Of a stretch of 64,000 nt of DNA, positions 33,536 through 43,868 are shown piece after piece. Origin of the DNA: JAHQVI01 sp963749875 (GTDB lineage Bacteria > Pseudomonadota > Alphaproteobacteria > Rhizobiales > Rhodomicrobiaceae); assembly GCA_963749875.1 (NCBI GenBank), contig CAVVOX010000004.1, positions 496,001 through 560,000 of the forward strand, read 5' to 3'. Within the stretch, counting starts at the first letter, position 1; each line of letters starts with the position of its first letter. The notes beneath the pieces are model-generated. The model was given only the letters and a program-made list of their open reading frames with translations. It had not been told where the DNA came from and did no database searches. A program made the position numbers and the translations under genes.

Positions 33536-34534
33536 ATGACCCTTACGCAGTCTGAAACGGACATTGTCGAGCGGCTTGAGGCCACAAGTGCAAAATTCGC
33601 CCGAGTTCGAGAAGCAGCATCTTCCATCATCTTCGGCCAGGAACATGTGATCGACCTTACATTGGTCACGCTTCTGTCCGGCGGTCACGCACTTTTGATC
33701 GGCGTGCCCGGGCTTGCAAAAACGAGCCTCGTGGAGACGCTTGGCCGTGTGCTTGGGCTCGATAATAAGCGCATTCAGTTCACTCCCGATCTGATGCCGT
33801 CGGACATCGTCGGCTCGGAGGTGCTGGAAGAAACGCCAAGCGGCTCGCGCTCCTTCCGCTTCGTCAAAGGCCCGATCTTCACCCAGCTCCTCATGGCGGA
33901 CGAGATCAACCGCGCCAGCCCGAAAACGCAATCCGCGCTCCTGCAGGCGATGCAGGAGCATCATGTGACCGTGGCGGGGCACCGCTACGACGTGCCGACG
34001 CCTTTCCATGTGCTGGCGACACAGAACCCGCTCGAACAGGAAGGCACCTATCCGCTTCCCGAGGCGCAGCTCGACCGCTTCCTTCTGCAGATCGACGTGA
34101 ATTATCCCGATGTCGGGGCCGAACGCCGGATGCTGTTTGCAACGACCGGAACCGAGGAACGCAGGCCCCAGCTGATCCTCTCCGCCCAGGAGCTGATCGC
34201 CGCGCAGCGTCTGATCCGTCAAATTCCGGTTGGCGATCAGGTCGTCGAGGCGGTCCTGCGGCTGGTCCGCAGCGCGCGTCCTGGCACGGAAGATGCGGGC
34301 GAACAGGTGAACGACTATGTCGCCTGGGGCCCTGGACCGCGCGCGAGCCAGGCCTTGATGCTCGCGGTGCGTGCCCGCGCCCTGCTGGATGGCCGGCTGG
34401 CGCCGTCGATCGATGATGTGATCGCGCTCGCCGAGCCGATTTTGAAACACCGCATGGCGCTGTCCTTTGCGGCGCGTGCCGATGATGTCGAACTTTCGGA
34501 TCTGGTTGTGAACTTGACCAAGCTGCTTGGCTAG
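33536..34534 (+). CDS. MoxR-family AAA+ ATPase
   Basis: A 332-residue MoxR protein: Walker A LIGVPGLAKTS (about 54-64), FTPDLMPSDIVGSEVLEE, Walker B LLMADEINRASPKTQSALLQAM, sensor 1 VLATQNPLEQEGTYPLPEAQLDRF. It is a cytosolic chaperone-like ATPase that matures the vWA/DUF58 partners encoded just downstream (15-base gap). Four genes up to 40502 form one operon. Confidence 0.95.
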   Translation: MTLTQSETDIVERLEATSAKFARVREAASSIIFGQEHVIDLTLVTLLSGGHALLIGVPGLAKTSLVETLGRVLGLDNKRIQFTPDLMPSDIVGSEVLEETPSGSRSFRFVKGPIFTQLLMADEINRASPKTQSALLQAMQEHHVTVAGHRYDVPTPFHVLATQNPLEQEGTYPLPEAQLDRFLLQIDVNYPDVGAERRMLFATTGTEERRPQLILSAQELIAAQRLIRQIPVGDQVVEAVLRLVRSARPGTEDAGEQVNDYVAWGPGPRASQALMLAVRARALLDGRLAPSIDDVIALAEPILKHRMALSFAARADDVELSDLVVNLTKLLG

Positions 34535-34549
34535 CTGACACTTAATAGG

Positions 34550-35527
34550 ATGCAAGAGTTGAAGGGACAGGCTGAAAGCAGGTCCACTCACGAGCTGGAA
34601 CTCTCGGCCCATGCGCTTGCGACGAGGCTGCCCGCCCTCTTGGTCGAAGCGAGCCGCGTTGCGCAGACCGTCGCTCACGGTATTCACGGACGGCGGCGTT
34701 CAGGGCCCGGCGAGACATTCTGGCAGTTCCGGCATTTTGAAACCGGTGACAGCGCGCCGGCCATTGATTGGCGTCGTTCGGCGAGCTCGGATCACCTATA
34801 TATCCGCGAGCGCGAATGGGAAGCGGCGCATACGCTTCGGCTTTGGCCGGATCTGTCGCCCTCGATGCTGTTCCGCTCCCATCTCGCGCCGGAGCCGAAA
34901 CGGGACCGTGCTCTGGTGCTGGCCTTCGCCATCGGTGAATTGAGCGTCGCGGCCGGAGAACGTGTCGGGCTGCTCGGCGGCAATGCCCCATCGTCAGGAC
35001 GCAAGGCCATTCAGAAGATGGCCTTGTCGCTGGCCAAGCAGGAGAAGGACAGCGTGGAGTTCAAGAGCCTTCCGCCGCGGCTGCCGATGAGCCGGTTTTC
35101 CGAATGCCTGCTGTTCAGCGATTTCCTCGATCCGCCCGAGGATCTGGCGGCCATCTGTGAGCATATTGCGGGTCAGGGTGTGCGCGGGCATTTGATCCAG
35201 ATCCTCGATCCGGCGGAAGAGACGCTGCCCTATCAGGGGCGGGTCGAGTTTTCCGGGATCGAAAGCGATGACCGGCTGCTCGCCGGACGCGCCGAGGATC
35301 TGCGCAAGCAATATATGCTGCGTCTGGAGCGCCATAAGGAGGCGATTGCCGATCTTGCGCGCCGGCTGGAATGGTCCTACCTGCTTCATCACACGGACCG
35401 GCCGGCGGGAGAGGCGCTTCTGACCCTCCATACGCTTCTGTCGGGACAGGCGTCGAGCTATCGGGCGACGACGCGCCCCAAATCCCGGCCGACTGCTGAA
35501 ACCGGTATGGCGGAGGGCGCTGGATGA
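34550..35527 (+). CDS. DUF58 domain-containing protein
   Basis: A 325-residue protein with the DUF58 core: VFTDGGRRRSGPGETFWQFR-like segment (residues about 40-65, HGRRRSGPGETFWQFRHFE), then DSAPAIDWRRSASSDHLYIRERE, a vWA-like domain partner to MoxR ATPases. The stop overlaps the following gene by four bases (ATGA 35524-35527). It probably acts on the inner face of the membrane together with the next two membrane proteins. Confidence 0.92.
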   Translation: MQELKGQAESRSTHELELSAHALATRLPALLVEASRVAQTVAHGIHGRRRSGPGETFWQFRHFETGDSAPAIDWRRSASSDHLYIREREWEAAHTLRLWPDLSPSMLFRSHLAPEPKRDRALVLAFAIGELSVAAGERVGLLGGNAPSSGRKAIQKMALSLAKQEKDSVEFKSLPPRLPMSRFSECLLFSDFLDPPEDLAAICEHIAGQGVRGHLIQILDPAEETLPYQGRVEFSGIESDDRLLAGRAEDLRKQYMLRLERHKEAIADLARRLEWSYLLHHTDRPAGEALLTLHTLLSGQASSYRATTRPKSRPTAETGMAEGAG

Positions 35528-38397
35528 CGATCGGTGCGCTCGGATTTCTGCAGCCCTGGATATTGACCGCGCTGATCGCATTACCCGTCATCTGGTGGTT
35601 GCTCCGCTTCACGCCTCCGCGGCCCGTTCAGGTCGCTTTTCCGCCCATTCGGCTTCTGCTGGGCCTGCGTACGGAGGATGAGACTCCTTCGAAAAGCCCC
35701 TGGTGGCTGACGGCGCTCAGAATGCTGATTGCGGCACTGATCATTCTTGCTCTCGCCGGTCCGATCCTCAATCCCGAGCGGGAGAGCCCGGCGGCGCAAG
35801 ACAAGCTGATGATCGTGGTCGACAATGGCTGGACCGCCGCGAGCCGCTGGGAACGGCGTCAGGATCTCATGGCGACCCTGATTCAGAGCGCGGAGAGGAG
35901 CGGCCAAAGCGTCAGCATTCTGGCGACGGCGAGTGGCGCGCATTCTCAGATCGCGACGGAACCGCTCTCACCCGCGAAAGCGCAGGAAAAGGCGTCAAGC
36001 CTTGAGCCCATGCCCTATCCAGGCGACCGCCAGGGTGTCGCGACGGCGCTGACGAAGGCTCTCCCCGATGCGAGCGGCTATGATGTCGTGTGGCTGAGCG
36101 ACGGCGTCGCGGATGACGGCAGCGCAGCTCTCGGCGAGGCGCTGAGCCGGATCTCGGCGGGCGGCTCATTCTCGATCGTCACCGATGAGAGCGGGAACGA
36201 GCCGCTGGGGCTCGTCGGAAAAAGCGGCGCGCAGGCCGGCCTTGCGGTCCAGCTGCTCTCGCCGGGCGGCGCGCCTCGCGTCGGAACGGTCACGGCGCTC
36301 AGCGGGCGCGGGGCTCGGTTGGCGGAGACCGATTTCACACTGTCGAGCGATCAGCGCATGGTGGAGGTCGGGATCGACCTGCCGCTTGAGCTGCGCAACC
36401 AGGTCGCGCGGCTGCAAATCGAACGCGAGGCCGCCGCCGGGGCCGTCTATCTGCTCGACGCCCGCTCGCGCTGGCAGCGCTACGCCATCATTTCGGGCGA
36501 GGCGGAGGAAAGCGCGCAGCCGCTGCTTTCGCCGACCCATTATCTTGAGCGCGCCCTGGCGCCGCATGGTGAGGTCATGGTGACCTCGACTGGTAATGTC
36601 GAACGCGCGAGCAAGGCGCTCCTTGAACGCAACCCGTCCGTTCTGATCCTGGCCAATATCGGCCAGCTCATTGGGGAGACCGAGACGCGCCTGACCGGTT
36701 GGGTCGAAAAGGGCGGCATGCTGTTGCGCTTTGCCGGACCGCGCCTCGAAAATGGCGGCGACGCGCTCCTTCCCACTCAGCTTCGGACGGGCGGGCGCAC
36801 GATCGGCGGCGCGCTTTCCTGGCGCGAGCCCCAGTCGCTTGCCCCCTTCGAGGAGACCAGCCCCTATCACGGCCTTACGATCCCGGATGACGTTCTGGTC
36901 CATCGGCAGGTGCTGGCGGACCCCTCGGCCGAGCACAACCCCACGACACAGATCTGGGCGCGGCTCCAGGACGGCACCCCGCTCGTGACCGCCTCGAAGC
37001 TCGGCGAAGGCTGGCTCGTCCTGTTTCATGTGACCGCGAATTCCGATTGGTCGAATCTGCCGATGTCGGGCTTGTTCGTCGAAATGCTCAAGCGCACCGC
37101 CGAACTCTCCAATGCCGCCGGTTCGCCAACGGCCGCTGAAGGCGGCGGCGGTGCGTCGGACGACAATATCGTCAACAGATCGACGCGCTCCGCATTTCTC
37201 ACCCCCTGGCAGACGCTCGACGGCTATGGCCGCCTCGGGCCCCCGCCTGTCACTGCCAACGCATTGCCTGCCTCGGATCCTGACGGGATCCGGCCCGGAC
37301 CCAACCATCCGCCCGGATTTTATGGCCAGCCCGGCCGCACCAGAGCGCTCAACGTGATGCGGCCGGACGACGAGCTGAGACCGCTCAACCCGGCAGAGCT
37401 GGGCGCCGATCGCATGAGTTATCAAGTGCGTAAACCCGTGCCGCTAATGCCCTGGCTTCTGCTTGCAGCCTTTGGATTTTTTGCCGTGGATGCCATTGTG
37501 ACTCTTGCGATGATGTCTGGAGGATTGTTTCAGCGCCGTGCGCGCCGCGCTGCACGAGCTGCCGCATCCTTCGCACTGATCGTCTTCTCCGCCGCCATCC
37601 TGCTGGGCAGCGCCGGCCCCGCCGCCGCGCAGGGCACGACGGCGGCCGATGACGACTTTGCCCTCAAGGCCTCGCTCAAGACGCGGCTCGCCTATGTGAT
37701 TACCGGGGATGCGGCGACCGACGAGGTCAGCGAGAAGGGCCTTTCGGGACTTTCGCGTGTCCTGACCCTGCGCACCGCCGTCGAACCCGGCGAGCCGATG
37801 GGCGTGAATGTCGAGACGGACGAACTCGTCTTCTTTCCGCTGCTCTATTGGCCGGTCCGTCCCGATGCGCAGCCTATGCCGGACGACACGCTCGCGAAGA
37901 TCGACGCCTATATGAAGCAGGGCGGCATGATCATCTTCGATACGAAGGACTATCAGATGCCCCTGACATACGGCGTTGCGGGCCAGTCGCCGGCTCTGAC
38001 CAATCTGATCGGAAAGCTGGACACGCCGCGTCTGGAACCCGTACCCGATGGGCATGTGCTTACCAAGTCCTTCTATCTGTTGAACGGATTTCCAGGACGC
38101 TGGGATGGCGGCACGCTCTGGGTCGAAGCGCGCAGTTCCGATGCCGCCGCGGACGGCATGCGCCGCGCCTTGAAGGCGGACGGGGTCAGCTCGATCCTGA
38201 TTACGTCGAACGACTTCGCCGGCGCCTGGGCGCTCGACGCGGACGGGCGGCCGCTTTTTGCCGCCGTGCCGGGCGGCGAAGTGCAGCGCGAGATGGCCTT
38301 CCGCGCCGGCATCAACATCGTGATGTATGCCCTCACAGGCAATTATAAGGCCGATCAGGTGCATGTGCCGGCGCTTCTGGAACGGCTCGGGCAATAA
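35524..38397 (+). CDS. BatA/vWA-like membrane protein with C-terminal DUF4159 domain
   Basis: A 957-residue protein. The N terminus is the double-helix BatA region (GFLQPWILTALIALPVIWWLLRFTPP, then a second helix about 60-80), followed by a vWA-like domain (LMIVVDNGWTAASRW), a GATase1-like middle, a second pair of helices (about 640-660 and 680-705) and a DUF4159 domain (about 715-950; LKTRLAYVITGD, FFPLLYWPVRPDAQPM, GGMIIFDTKDYQ, GHVLTKSFYLL). This long fusion is standard in MoxR operons of this order. It belongs to the putative envelope system; function not established. Confidence 0.9.
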   Translation: MTIGALGFLQPWILTALIALPVIWWLLRFTPPRPVQVAFPPIRLLLGLRTEDETPSKSPWWLTALRMLIAALIILALAGPILNPERESPAAQDKLMIVVDNGWTAASRWERRQDLMATLIQSAERSGQSVSILATASGAHSQIATEPLSPAKAQEKASSLEPMPYPGDRQGVATALTKALPDASGYDVVWLSDGVADDGSAALGEALSRISAGGSFSIVTDESGNEPLGLVGKSGAQAGLAVQLLSPGGAPRVGTVTALSGRGARLAETDFTLSSDQRMVEVGIDLPLELRNQVARLQIEREAAAGAVYLLDARSRWQRYAIISGEAEESAQPLLSPTHYLERALAPHGEVMVTSTGNVERASKALLERNPSVLILANIGQLIGETETRLTGWVEKGGMLLRFAGPRLENGGDALLPTQLRTGGRTIGGALSWREPQSLAPFEETSPYHGLTIPDDVLVHRQVLADPSAEHNPTTQIWARLQDGTPLVTASKLGEGWLVLFHVTANSDWSNLPMSGLFVEMLKRTAELSNAAGSPTAAEGGGGASDDNIVNRSTRSAFLTPWQTLDGYGRLGPPPVTANALPASDPDGIRPGPNHPPGFYGQPGRTRALNVMRPDDELRPLNPAELGADRMSYQVRKPVPLMPWLLLAAFGFFAVDAIVTLAMMSGGLFQRRARRAARAAASFALIVFSAAILLGSAGPAAAQGTTAADDDFALKASLKTRLAYVITGDAATDEVSEKGLSGLSRVLTLRTAVEPGEPMGVNVETDELVFFPLLYWPVRPDAQPMPDDTLAKIDAYMKQGGMIIFDTKDYQMPLTYGVAGQSPALTNLIGKLDTPRLEPVPDGHVLTKSFYLLNGFPGRWDGGTLWVEARSSDAAADGMRRALKADGVSSILITSNDFAGAWALDADGRPLFAAVPGGEVQREMAFRAGINIVMYALTGNYKADQVHVPALLERLGQ

Positions 38398-38408
38398 AGG
38401 CGCTATTC

Positions 38409-40502
38409 GTGAACTGGACAGTTGAGTTTCTGCCGTTTCTGCCGATCCCTTATCTGCTGGGCGCGACCTTCGTCGCCCTCCTGGTCGCCCTGACGCTGAT
38501 CTGGCGCGGGCGTCGGGGCACGCTCTTGCGGATCGCGGTCCTCGCGCTTTTGATCGGGGCGCTCGCCAATCCGAATCTGAAAGAGGAAGAGCGCGAGCCG
38601 CTTTCGAATATCGCCGTGGTGGTCGTCGATCAAACGGCCAGCCAGCGGATTGCCGGACGCGACGAGCGCACCGCGGCGATCCGGGCCCAGCTCGCCGAGA
38701 AATTCGGCTCGATCGAGAATCTCGAGGTGCGCTGGGTTGAAAGCTCCGGCGGCACCAATTCGGCTGCGGAGGAAACCACGCTCTTTGCGGATCTGAACCA
38801 GGCGCTTTCCGATCTTCCGGCGGAACGGCTCGCCGGTGTGGTCATGGTCACCGATGGCCAGATCCACGACGTGCCCGACAACGTCGAGAAGCTCGGCTTC
38901 GAAGCCCCCGTGCATTCGCTTGTTGTCGGGACGCGGGACGAATTCGACAATCGCCTGGAGGTGATCACGGCGCCCCGCTTCGGCCTTGTCGGCAGCGAGC
39001 AAATCGTGGAGCTACGGGCCGTCACCAGCCGGAAGGACAAATCGGCGAAGCCGGCGGTGCTGAAAGTGCGGCGCGCCGACCAATCCGAAGAGACGCTGAC
39101 CGTCGCTTTCGGCGAGACGGTGCGGCTTCCATTTCCGTTTCCCCATGCCGGGACGACGCTGATGGAAGTCGAGCTCGCCGGAGAAGAGGGCGAGCTGACC
39201 CTGGCGAATAACCGCGTGGCGCTGCAGGCGGAAGGCGTCCGCGAAAATCTGCGCGTGCTGCTCGTCTCGGGCGAGCCTCATGCCGGCGAACGGACCTGGC
39301 GCAATCTGCTGCGCTCCGACGCCTCGGTCGATCTGGTGCATTTCACGATCCTGCGCCCGCCGGAGAAGCAGGACGGCACGCCGATCAACCAGCTGTCTCT
39401 CATTGCGTTTCCGACGCGGGAGCTTTTCTCGGAAAAGCTGTCGGAGTTCGATCTCATCATCTTCGACCGTTATCAGAGGCGCGGCGTCTTGCCTTTGATC
39501 TACCTCGACAATGTCGCGCGTTATGTGGAGGAAGGCGGCGCCGTGCTGGTGGCCGCGGGGGCCGATTACGCCTCCGATGTCAGTCTCTTCCGCACGCCCC
39601 TCGGCGACGTTCTGCCGGCCCGGCCGAGCGGCAACGTGATCGAAACGCCATTCCGGCCGCTCGTAACCAAAATCGGCGCCCGTCATCCGGTAACATCGAG
39701 CCTCATGGGCGGCAATGCAAAGCCGGGAGATACGCCGCACTGGGGACGCTGGTTCCGTTTGGTGGACGCCGTAACGAACGGCGGGTCGGTCCTGATGAAC
39801 GGGCCGGATGAGAAGCCGCTGCTGGTCCTGTCCCGTCGGGGCAAAGGCCGCGTGGCGACGTTCCTGTCCGACCACGTCTGGCTCTGGGCGCGTGGCTACG
39901 AAGGCGGCGGCCCCTATTCCGACCTGCTCCGCCGGCTCTCGCACTGGCTGATGAAGGAGCCGGATCTGGAGGAAGAGTATCTGCGTGCGACAGCGGATCG
40001 GCAGGGCATTGTCGTCGAACGGCGCAGCATGAAGGACGAGGTCGGCGAGGCGACCGTGACGACGCCGACCGATAAAACGGTGACGGTGCCGATGGAGCCC
40101 GCGGGGCCCGGCCTGTGGCGAGGGCGGTTCTCGGCGACCGAACCGGGCCTCCATAAGATCAATATGGATGAGCTCTCCGCCGTTGCGCTGGTGGGCGCTG
40201 CGAACAGCCGCGAGTTTTCCGAAGTCGCGGCGACCATGAAACCCTTGGAGCCGATTGCGAAACCGACGGGCGGCGGCCAGTTCTGGATGGGCGGAACGAA
40301 CGGCGCCGCGGAACGGGATCTGCCGCGGCTGACCATGCTGCCTTCGACAACGCGCTATTACGGCCGGAACTGGCTGGCGCTGAAGGACCGCGAGGCCTAT
40401 GTTGTGCGCGGCGTTCAGTATACGCCGCTATTGGCCGGTTTTCTGGCGCTGGCTCTGTTCCTCGGCCTGATCATGCTGACCTGGTTCCGCGAGAGTCGCT
40501 GA
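38409..40502 (+). CDS. Membrane protein of the MoxR operon with vWA/GATase1-like domain
   Basis: A 697-residue protein started by a GTG at 38409, 11 bases after the preceding stop. It has two N-terminal helices (about 8-28 and 33-50), a vWA-like segment with VVVVDQTASQRIAGRD and VVMVTDGQIHDVP, a glutamine-amidotransferase-like region (LIIFDRYQRRGVLPLIYLDNVARYVEEGGAVLVAAGADY), and a C-terminal helix (about 675-692). It completes the MoxR-DUF58-DUF4159 set. The last 75 bases overlap the convergent GNAT gene. Confidence 0.88.
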   Translation: MNWTVEFLPFLPIPYLLGATFVALLVALTLIWRGRRGTLLRIAVLALLIGALANPNLKEEEREPLSNIAVVVVDQTASQRIAGRDERTAAIRAQLAEKFGSIENLEVRWVESSGGTNSAAEETTLFADLNQALSDLPAERLAGVVMVTDGQIHDVPDNVEKLGFEAPVHSLVVGTRDEFDNRLEVITAPRFGLVGSEQIVELRAVTSRKDKSAKPAVLKVRRADQSEETLTVAFGETVRLPFPFPHAGTTLMEVELAGEEGELTLANNRVALQAEGVRENLRVLLVSGEPHAGERTWRNLLRSDASVDLVHFTILRPPEKQDGTPINQLSLIAFPTRELFSEKLSEFDLIIFDRYQRRGVLPLIYLDNVARYVEEGGAVLVAAGADYASDVSLFRTPLGDVLPARPSGNVIETPFRPLVTKIGARHPVTSSLMGGNAKPGDTPHWGRWFRLVDAVTNGGSVLMNGPDEKPLLVLSRRGKGRVATFLSDHVWLWARGYEGGGPYSDLLRRLSHWLMKEPDLEEEYLRATADRQGIVVERRSMKDEVGEATVTTPTDKTVTVPMEPAGPGLWRGRFSATEPGLHKINMDELSAVALVGAANSREFSEVAATMKPLEPIAKPTGGGQFWMGGTNGAAERDLPRLTMLPSTTRYYGRNWLALKDREAYVVRGVQYTPLLAGFLALALFLGLIMLTWFRESR

Positions 40503-41021
40503 TCCGGCGGCGGCTGGCGGATCGTTGTCTGCGGCGACCATGCCGGAAAAACGGTGCAGCGCATCCTTGGCCAACTCGACGGCGAGCAGCCGGGCGGGAT
40601 CGACCGGTCCCGGCAGCAGAATCCGGCCCGGCGGAACGATCCCGAAGCCGACACGCTGATAATAGGGCAGATCCCCCACAAGCACGACGAGGCGAAAGCC
40701 GAGCGATTTCGCCCGCTCCAGACCATCTTTCATCAACTGCAGGCCGCAGCCCTTGTTCTTATATGCGGGAGCGATGGCGAGCGGTCCGAGCAGCATTGCG
40801 CGCCCCTCGCCGCCGATCGTGATCGCCGTGAACTGGATCGCACCGGCGAGCGTTTCCTCATTCCACTCCGTCAGAGCGATCACGGGCGGCTGCGTCGCGG
40901 CCTCGCGGATGCGATAGGCGGTGCGCGCGAAACGTCCCGGCCCGAAGGCTTCCTCGTGCAGAGCTTCGACGGCGGGGATATCGGCCGCCGATTGCGGCCG
41001 GATCAGGAAAGAGCCAGTCAT
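40428..41021 (-). CDS. GNAT-family N-acetyltransferase
   Basis: A 197-residue acyltransferase: IRPQSAADIPAVEALHEEAFG, the CoA-binding motif LGPLAIAPAYKNKGCGLQLM (with K-x-x-G-x-G equivalent), and FRLVVLVGDLPYYQRVGFG. This layout matches the family of small GNATs close to YhbS. ATG at 41021 (MTGSFLIRPQ) is chosen because upstream codons are outside the conserved domain. The C-terminal end overlaps the convergent membrane protein gene. Substrate unknown. Confidence 0.88.
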   Translation of the reverse strand: MTGSFLIRPQSAADIPAVEALHEEAFGPGRFARTAYRIREAATQPPVIALTEWNEETLAGAIQFTAITIGGEGRAMLLGPLAIAPAYKNKGCGLQLMKDGLERAKSLGFRLVVLVGDLPYYQRVGFGIVPPGRILLPGPVDPARLLAVELAKDALHRFSGMVAADNDPPAAAGSATLAEPGQHDQAEEQSQRQKTGQ

Positions 41022-41297
41022 GAATATGCGCCTGTCTGTCGTTCGTCGCGATACATTAAGAGCGACCGGCAGGCGATCATGCAAAGGCAGTGGAGCAATC
41101 CAATGTCAAGCCATGACGGGCTGCCGGCGCCGGGTCTTCTCGAACGAAGCCGGGCGTCGTCGGCGCGATATTCGCGCAGCGCAGATCGGAGACGCGGGTT
41201 TTTTTGTCATGGCGCACGCGCCATATCATGCGGAGGCTCTGCCGTCCAGCGGCAAGTGAGGACGGCCGGTTCAGGATCTTAAACCGAAGGACAGACG

Positions 41298-42285
41298 ATG
41301 AGTCTTCTGATCGAAGGCGTTTGGCAAAACCAGTGGTACGACACGAAGTCGACTGGCGGCCGTTTCAAGCGCCAGCAATCCGTATTTCGCAATTGGGTCA
41401 CGGCGGACGGCAGCGCCGGGCCGACCGGCGCCGGCGGCTTCAAAGCCGAGCCGGGCCGTTATCATCTTTACGTCTCTCTGGCCTGCCCCTGGGCGCATCG
41501 CACGCTCATCTTCCGCGCGCTCAAGGGGCTGGAGGAGATGGTCAGCGTCGATGTCGTCCACCCGCATATGGCCGAGCATGGCTGGACGTTCGGCACCGAC
41601 TTTCCGGGCGCGAGCGGCGACCGCGTCAACGGCAGGGACTACCTCTATGAGGTCTATCTGAAAGCCAAGCCGGACTATACGGGCCGGGTCACGGTTCCCA
41701 CGCTTTGGGACAAGGAACGCGAGACGATCGTCTCCAACGAGTTCCTCCGAAATCATTCGCATGTTCAACAGCGCATTCGACGGCGTTGGCGCGCGTTCAG
41801 GCGATTATTATCCCCTTGCGCTCAGAGCGGAGATCGAAGCCGTCAATGAGCGCGTCTATGAAAGCGTGAACAACGGCGTCTACAAAGCCGGCTTCGCCAC
41901 GACGCAGGAGGCTTATGAGGAAGCGTTCACGGCTCTCTTCGACAGCCTGGACTGGCTCGATCAACGACTCAGCCGCCAGCGCTATCTTGCGGGGAATGTT
42001 CTAACCGAGGCGGATTGGCGGCTCTTCACGACACTTCTGCGGTTCGACGCGGTCTATTACAGCCACTTCAAATGCAATAAGCGCCGCATCGCCGATTATG
42101 CGTCGCTATCAAATTACCTGCGCGAGCTTTATCAGCACCCGGGCGTGCGCACGACCGTCAATATGGAGCATATCAAGCATCACTATTACCGCTCGCATCG
42201 CAACATCAATCCGACCGGAATCGTGCCGCTGGGCCCCGAGCTGGATTTCGACGCGCCCCATGATCGCGGGCGCTTCGCATCCTGA
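41298..42285 (+). pseudogene. Glutathionyl-hydroquinone reductase (YqjG/ECM4-type GST), +1 frameshift
   Basis: Two overlapping frames (41298-41849 and 41761-42285) together make one normal Xi-class GST of about 328 residues. The N part carries the catalytic Cys63 in SLACPWAHR; the C part carries the helical domain and ends GTGIV-like TGIVPLGPELDFDAPHD. The frame breaks near 41742: the sequence AACGAGTTCCTCC should read AACGAGTCCTCC (Ser-Ser-Glu-Ile-Ile-Arg), i.e. one extra T. Either the gene is newly broken or this is a base error at a GAGTC site. The intact enzyme would reduce glutathionyl-hydroquinones. Confidence 0.88.
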
Positions 42286-42288
42286 GGC

Positions 42289-42744
42289 CTACCAATGTTC
42301 GTTGATCGGCGCTCCCCGGAAAATCTCTCCGAGCCGCCGCCGGACGGCGTGCACAGTGTCCTCGGGCAGCTCCGACGTTGGGACGAAGCGCTGCTCCCGT
42401 ATCTCGAAGCCGGGTTCGGGGATTCTGGGTTGCTCCCAGTTTTCGACGATATAGAGCGCGATATGATCGCATGGCGCGGTCCGGAAATTTGCGAAAAGCC
42501 CATGAAGCCGCGGCTCTTTGATGATGACGCCGGTCTCTTCCTCGACCTCGCGCGCCAGCGCCTCCGGAAACGTTTCTCGCCATTCCACGCCACCGCCGGG
42601 AAAGTGCCAGCCCGGACGATAGCCGTGCCGGATCAGCAGGACTTCGCTCCCGCCCCGGATGATTACGGCCTGGACGCCGACGGTCATGCCGCGCGTCAGC
42701 CGCCAATAGGGAAACATCACTGTCTTCATCAATCTGCGTGGCAT
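42289..42744 (-). CDS. NUDIX hydrolase
   Basis: A 151-residue single-domain protein with a clear Nudix box (GGGVEWRETFPEALAREVEEETGV) and VQAVIIRGGSEVLLIRHGYRPGWHFPGG ahead of it. The ATG at 42744 (MPRRLMKT) is used; the frame extends four codons upstream. The stop is 3 bases from the convergent GST stop. Proteins of this shape often act on nucleoside diphosphate derivatives; substrate unknown. Confidence 0.9.
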   Translation of the reverse strand: MPRRLMKTVMFPYWRLTRGMTVGVQAVIIRGGSEVLLIRHGYRPGWHFPGGGVEWRETFPEALAREVEEETGVIIKEPRLHGLFANFRTAPCDHIALYIVENWEQPRIPEPGFEIREQRFVPTSELPEDTVHAVRRRLGEIFRGAPINEHW

Positions 42745-42842
42745 GGTCGCCCCCAATATAGCCCAAGACCCTTTTATGACTGTTATGAGCCCAAGCCAAT
42801 TTGCTAAGGATGGGCGGCCCGCCGAAAAACCTTCGAGACCCT

Positions 42843-43749
42843 ATGTTCACCCTCGGACATCTCTCAGACATCCATCTTGCGCCGCTGCCACGGCCTGCAA
42901 TCCATGAGCTGGTGAGCAAGCGGGCCCTCGGCTACATGAATTGGCGCCGCCGCCGCATGCACCATCGGCGCGAAGTGCTGGACCGGCTGGTCGAAGACCT
43001 TCTCGCGCGGAGCCCCGACCATATCGCAATGACCGGCGATCTGGTGAACATCGCCCTGCCCGAGGAATTCCGCGTTGTCAGACGATGGCTGGACGAAACC
43101 GGCGGACCCGAGACGATCACCGTCATTCCCGGTAATCATGACGCTTATGTGCCGTTTTTGCGCGAGCCGGGGATCTCGAAGTGGGCGCCCTATATGGCGG
43201 CGAATGATGAGGGGCTGCAATTCGCCGATCAGCACGGGCACGCCTTTCCCTTTCGTGCGGATTTTCGGCGAAATCGCACTGATCTGCCTGTCCTCGGCGC
43301 GGGCGACCATGCCCGGCATGGCATCGGGCCGGCTGGGGCGGCGCCAGATGCTGCGCGCCGCGGCTCTGCTGGAGCGGCTCGGTGAGGAAGGCTATTGCCG
43401 CGTCGTGCTAATTCATCACCCGCCGCTGTCCGGCATGACGGCGTGGCAAAGGGCGCTGCATGATGCGCGCGCATTCCAGAAGGTGCTTTCCGACTGCGGA
43501 GCGGAGCTGGTTCTGCACGGCCATAATCACCGCGTCACGATGGTTCGGTTTCATGGAAAGGATGGACCGATCCCGATCATCGGCGCGCCTTCGGCATCGC
43601 TCGCCAGCGAGGATCCCCTGCGAAGCGCCGGCTATAATCTGTTTACGATCGGCAAAGGCGGGAACCGGCCGTGGCGCATTTCGATGCGGTCCCGTTCCTT
43701 TGATCTGGAAGGGCAACCGTCGGAAATCCATCATGATCTGTTGCCTTAG
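42843..43749 (+). pseudogene. Metallophosphoesterase, +1 frameshift
   Basis: Frames 42843-43385 and 43075-43749 join into one phosphoesterase of about 300 residues. Metal-site motifs are split between them: GHLSDIHLAP, MTGDLVN and PGNHDAY in the first; LIHHPPLSGM and LHGHNHRVTMV in the second. The frame shifts between about 43210 and 43253, most easily by one extra T in CCCTTTCGTG (HAFPF then VRIFGEIALI). All catalytic motifs are present, so the gene was recently functional or is misread. It follows the NUDIX gene divergently. Confidence 0.88.
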
Positions 43750-43868
43750 CTTTGTCGTCGATCACATTTCGTTATGGTCATGATGCGGAAATTTAATTGG
43801 ATCGGCGGGCGGTTTTCGGGGATTTTCTGGCATTGCATACAAGCCAGTAATTTTGCCCCGAAGGTCCA

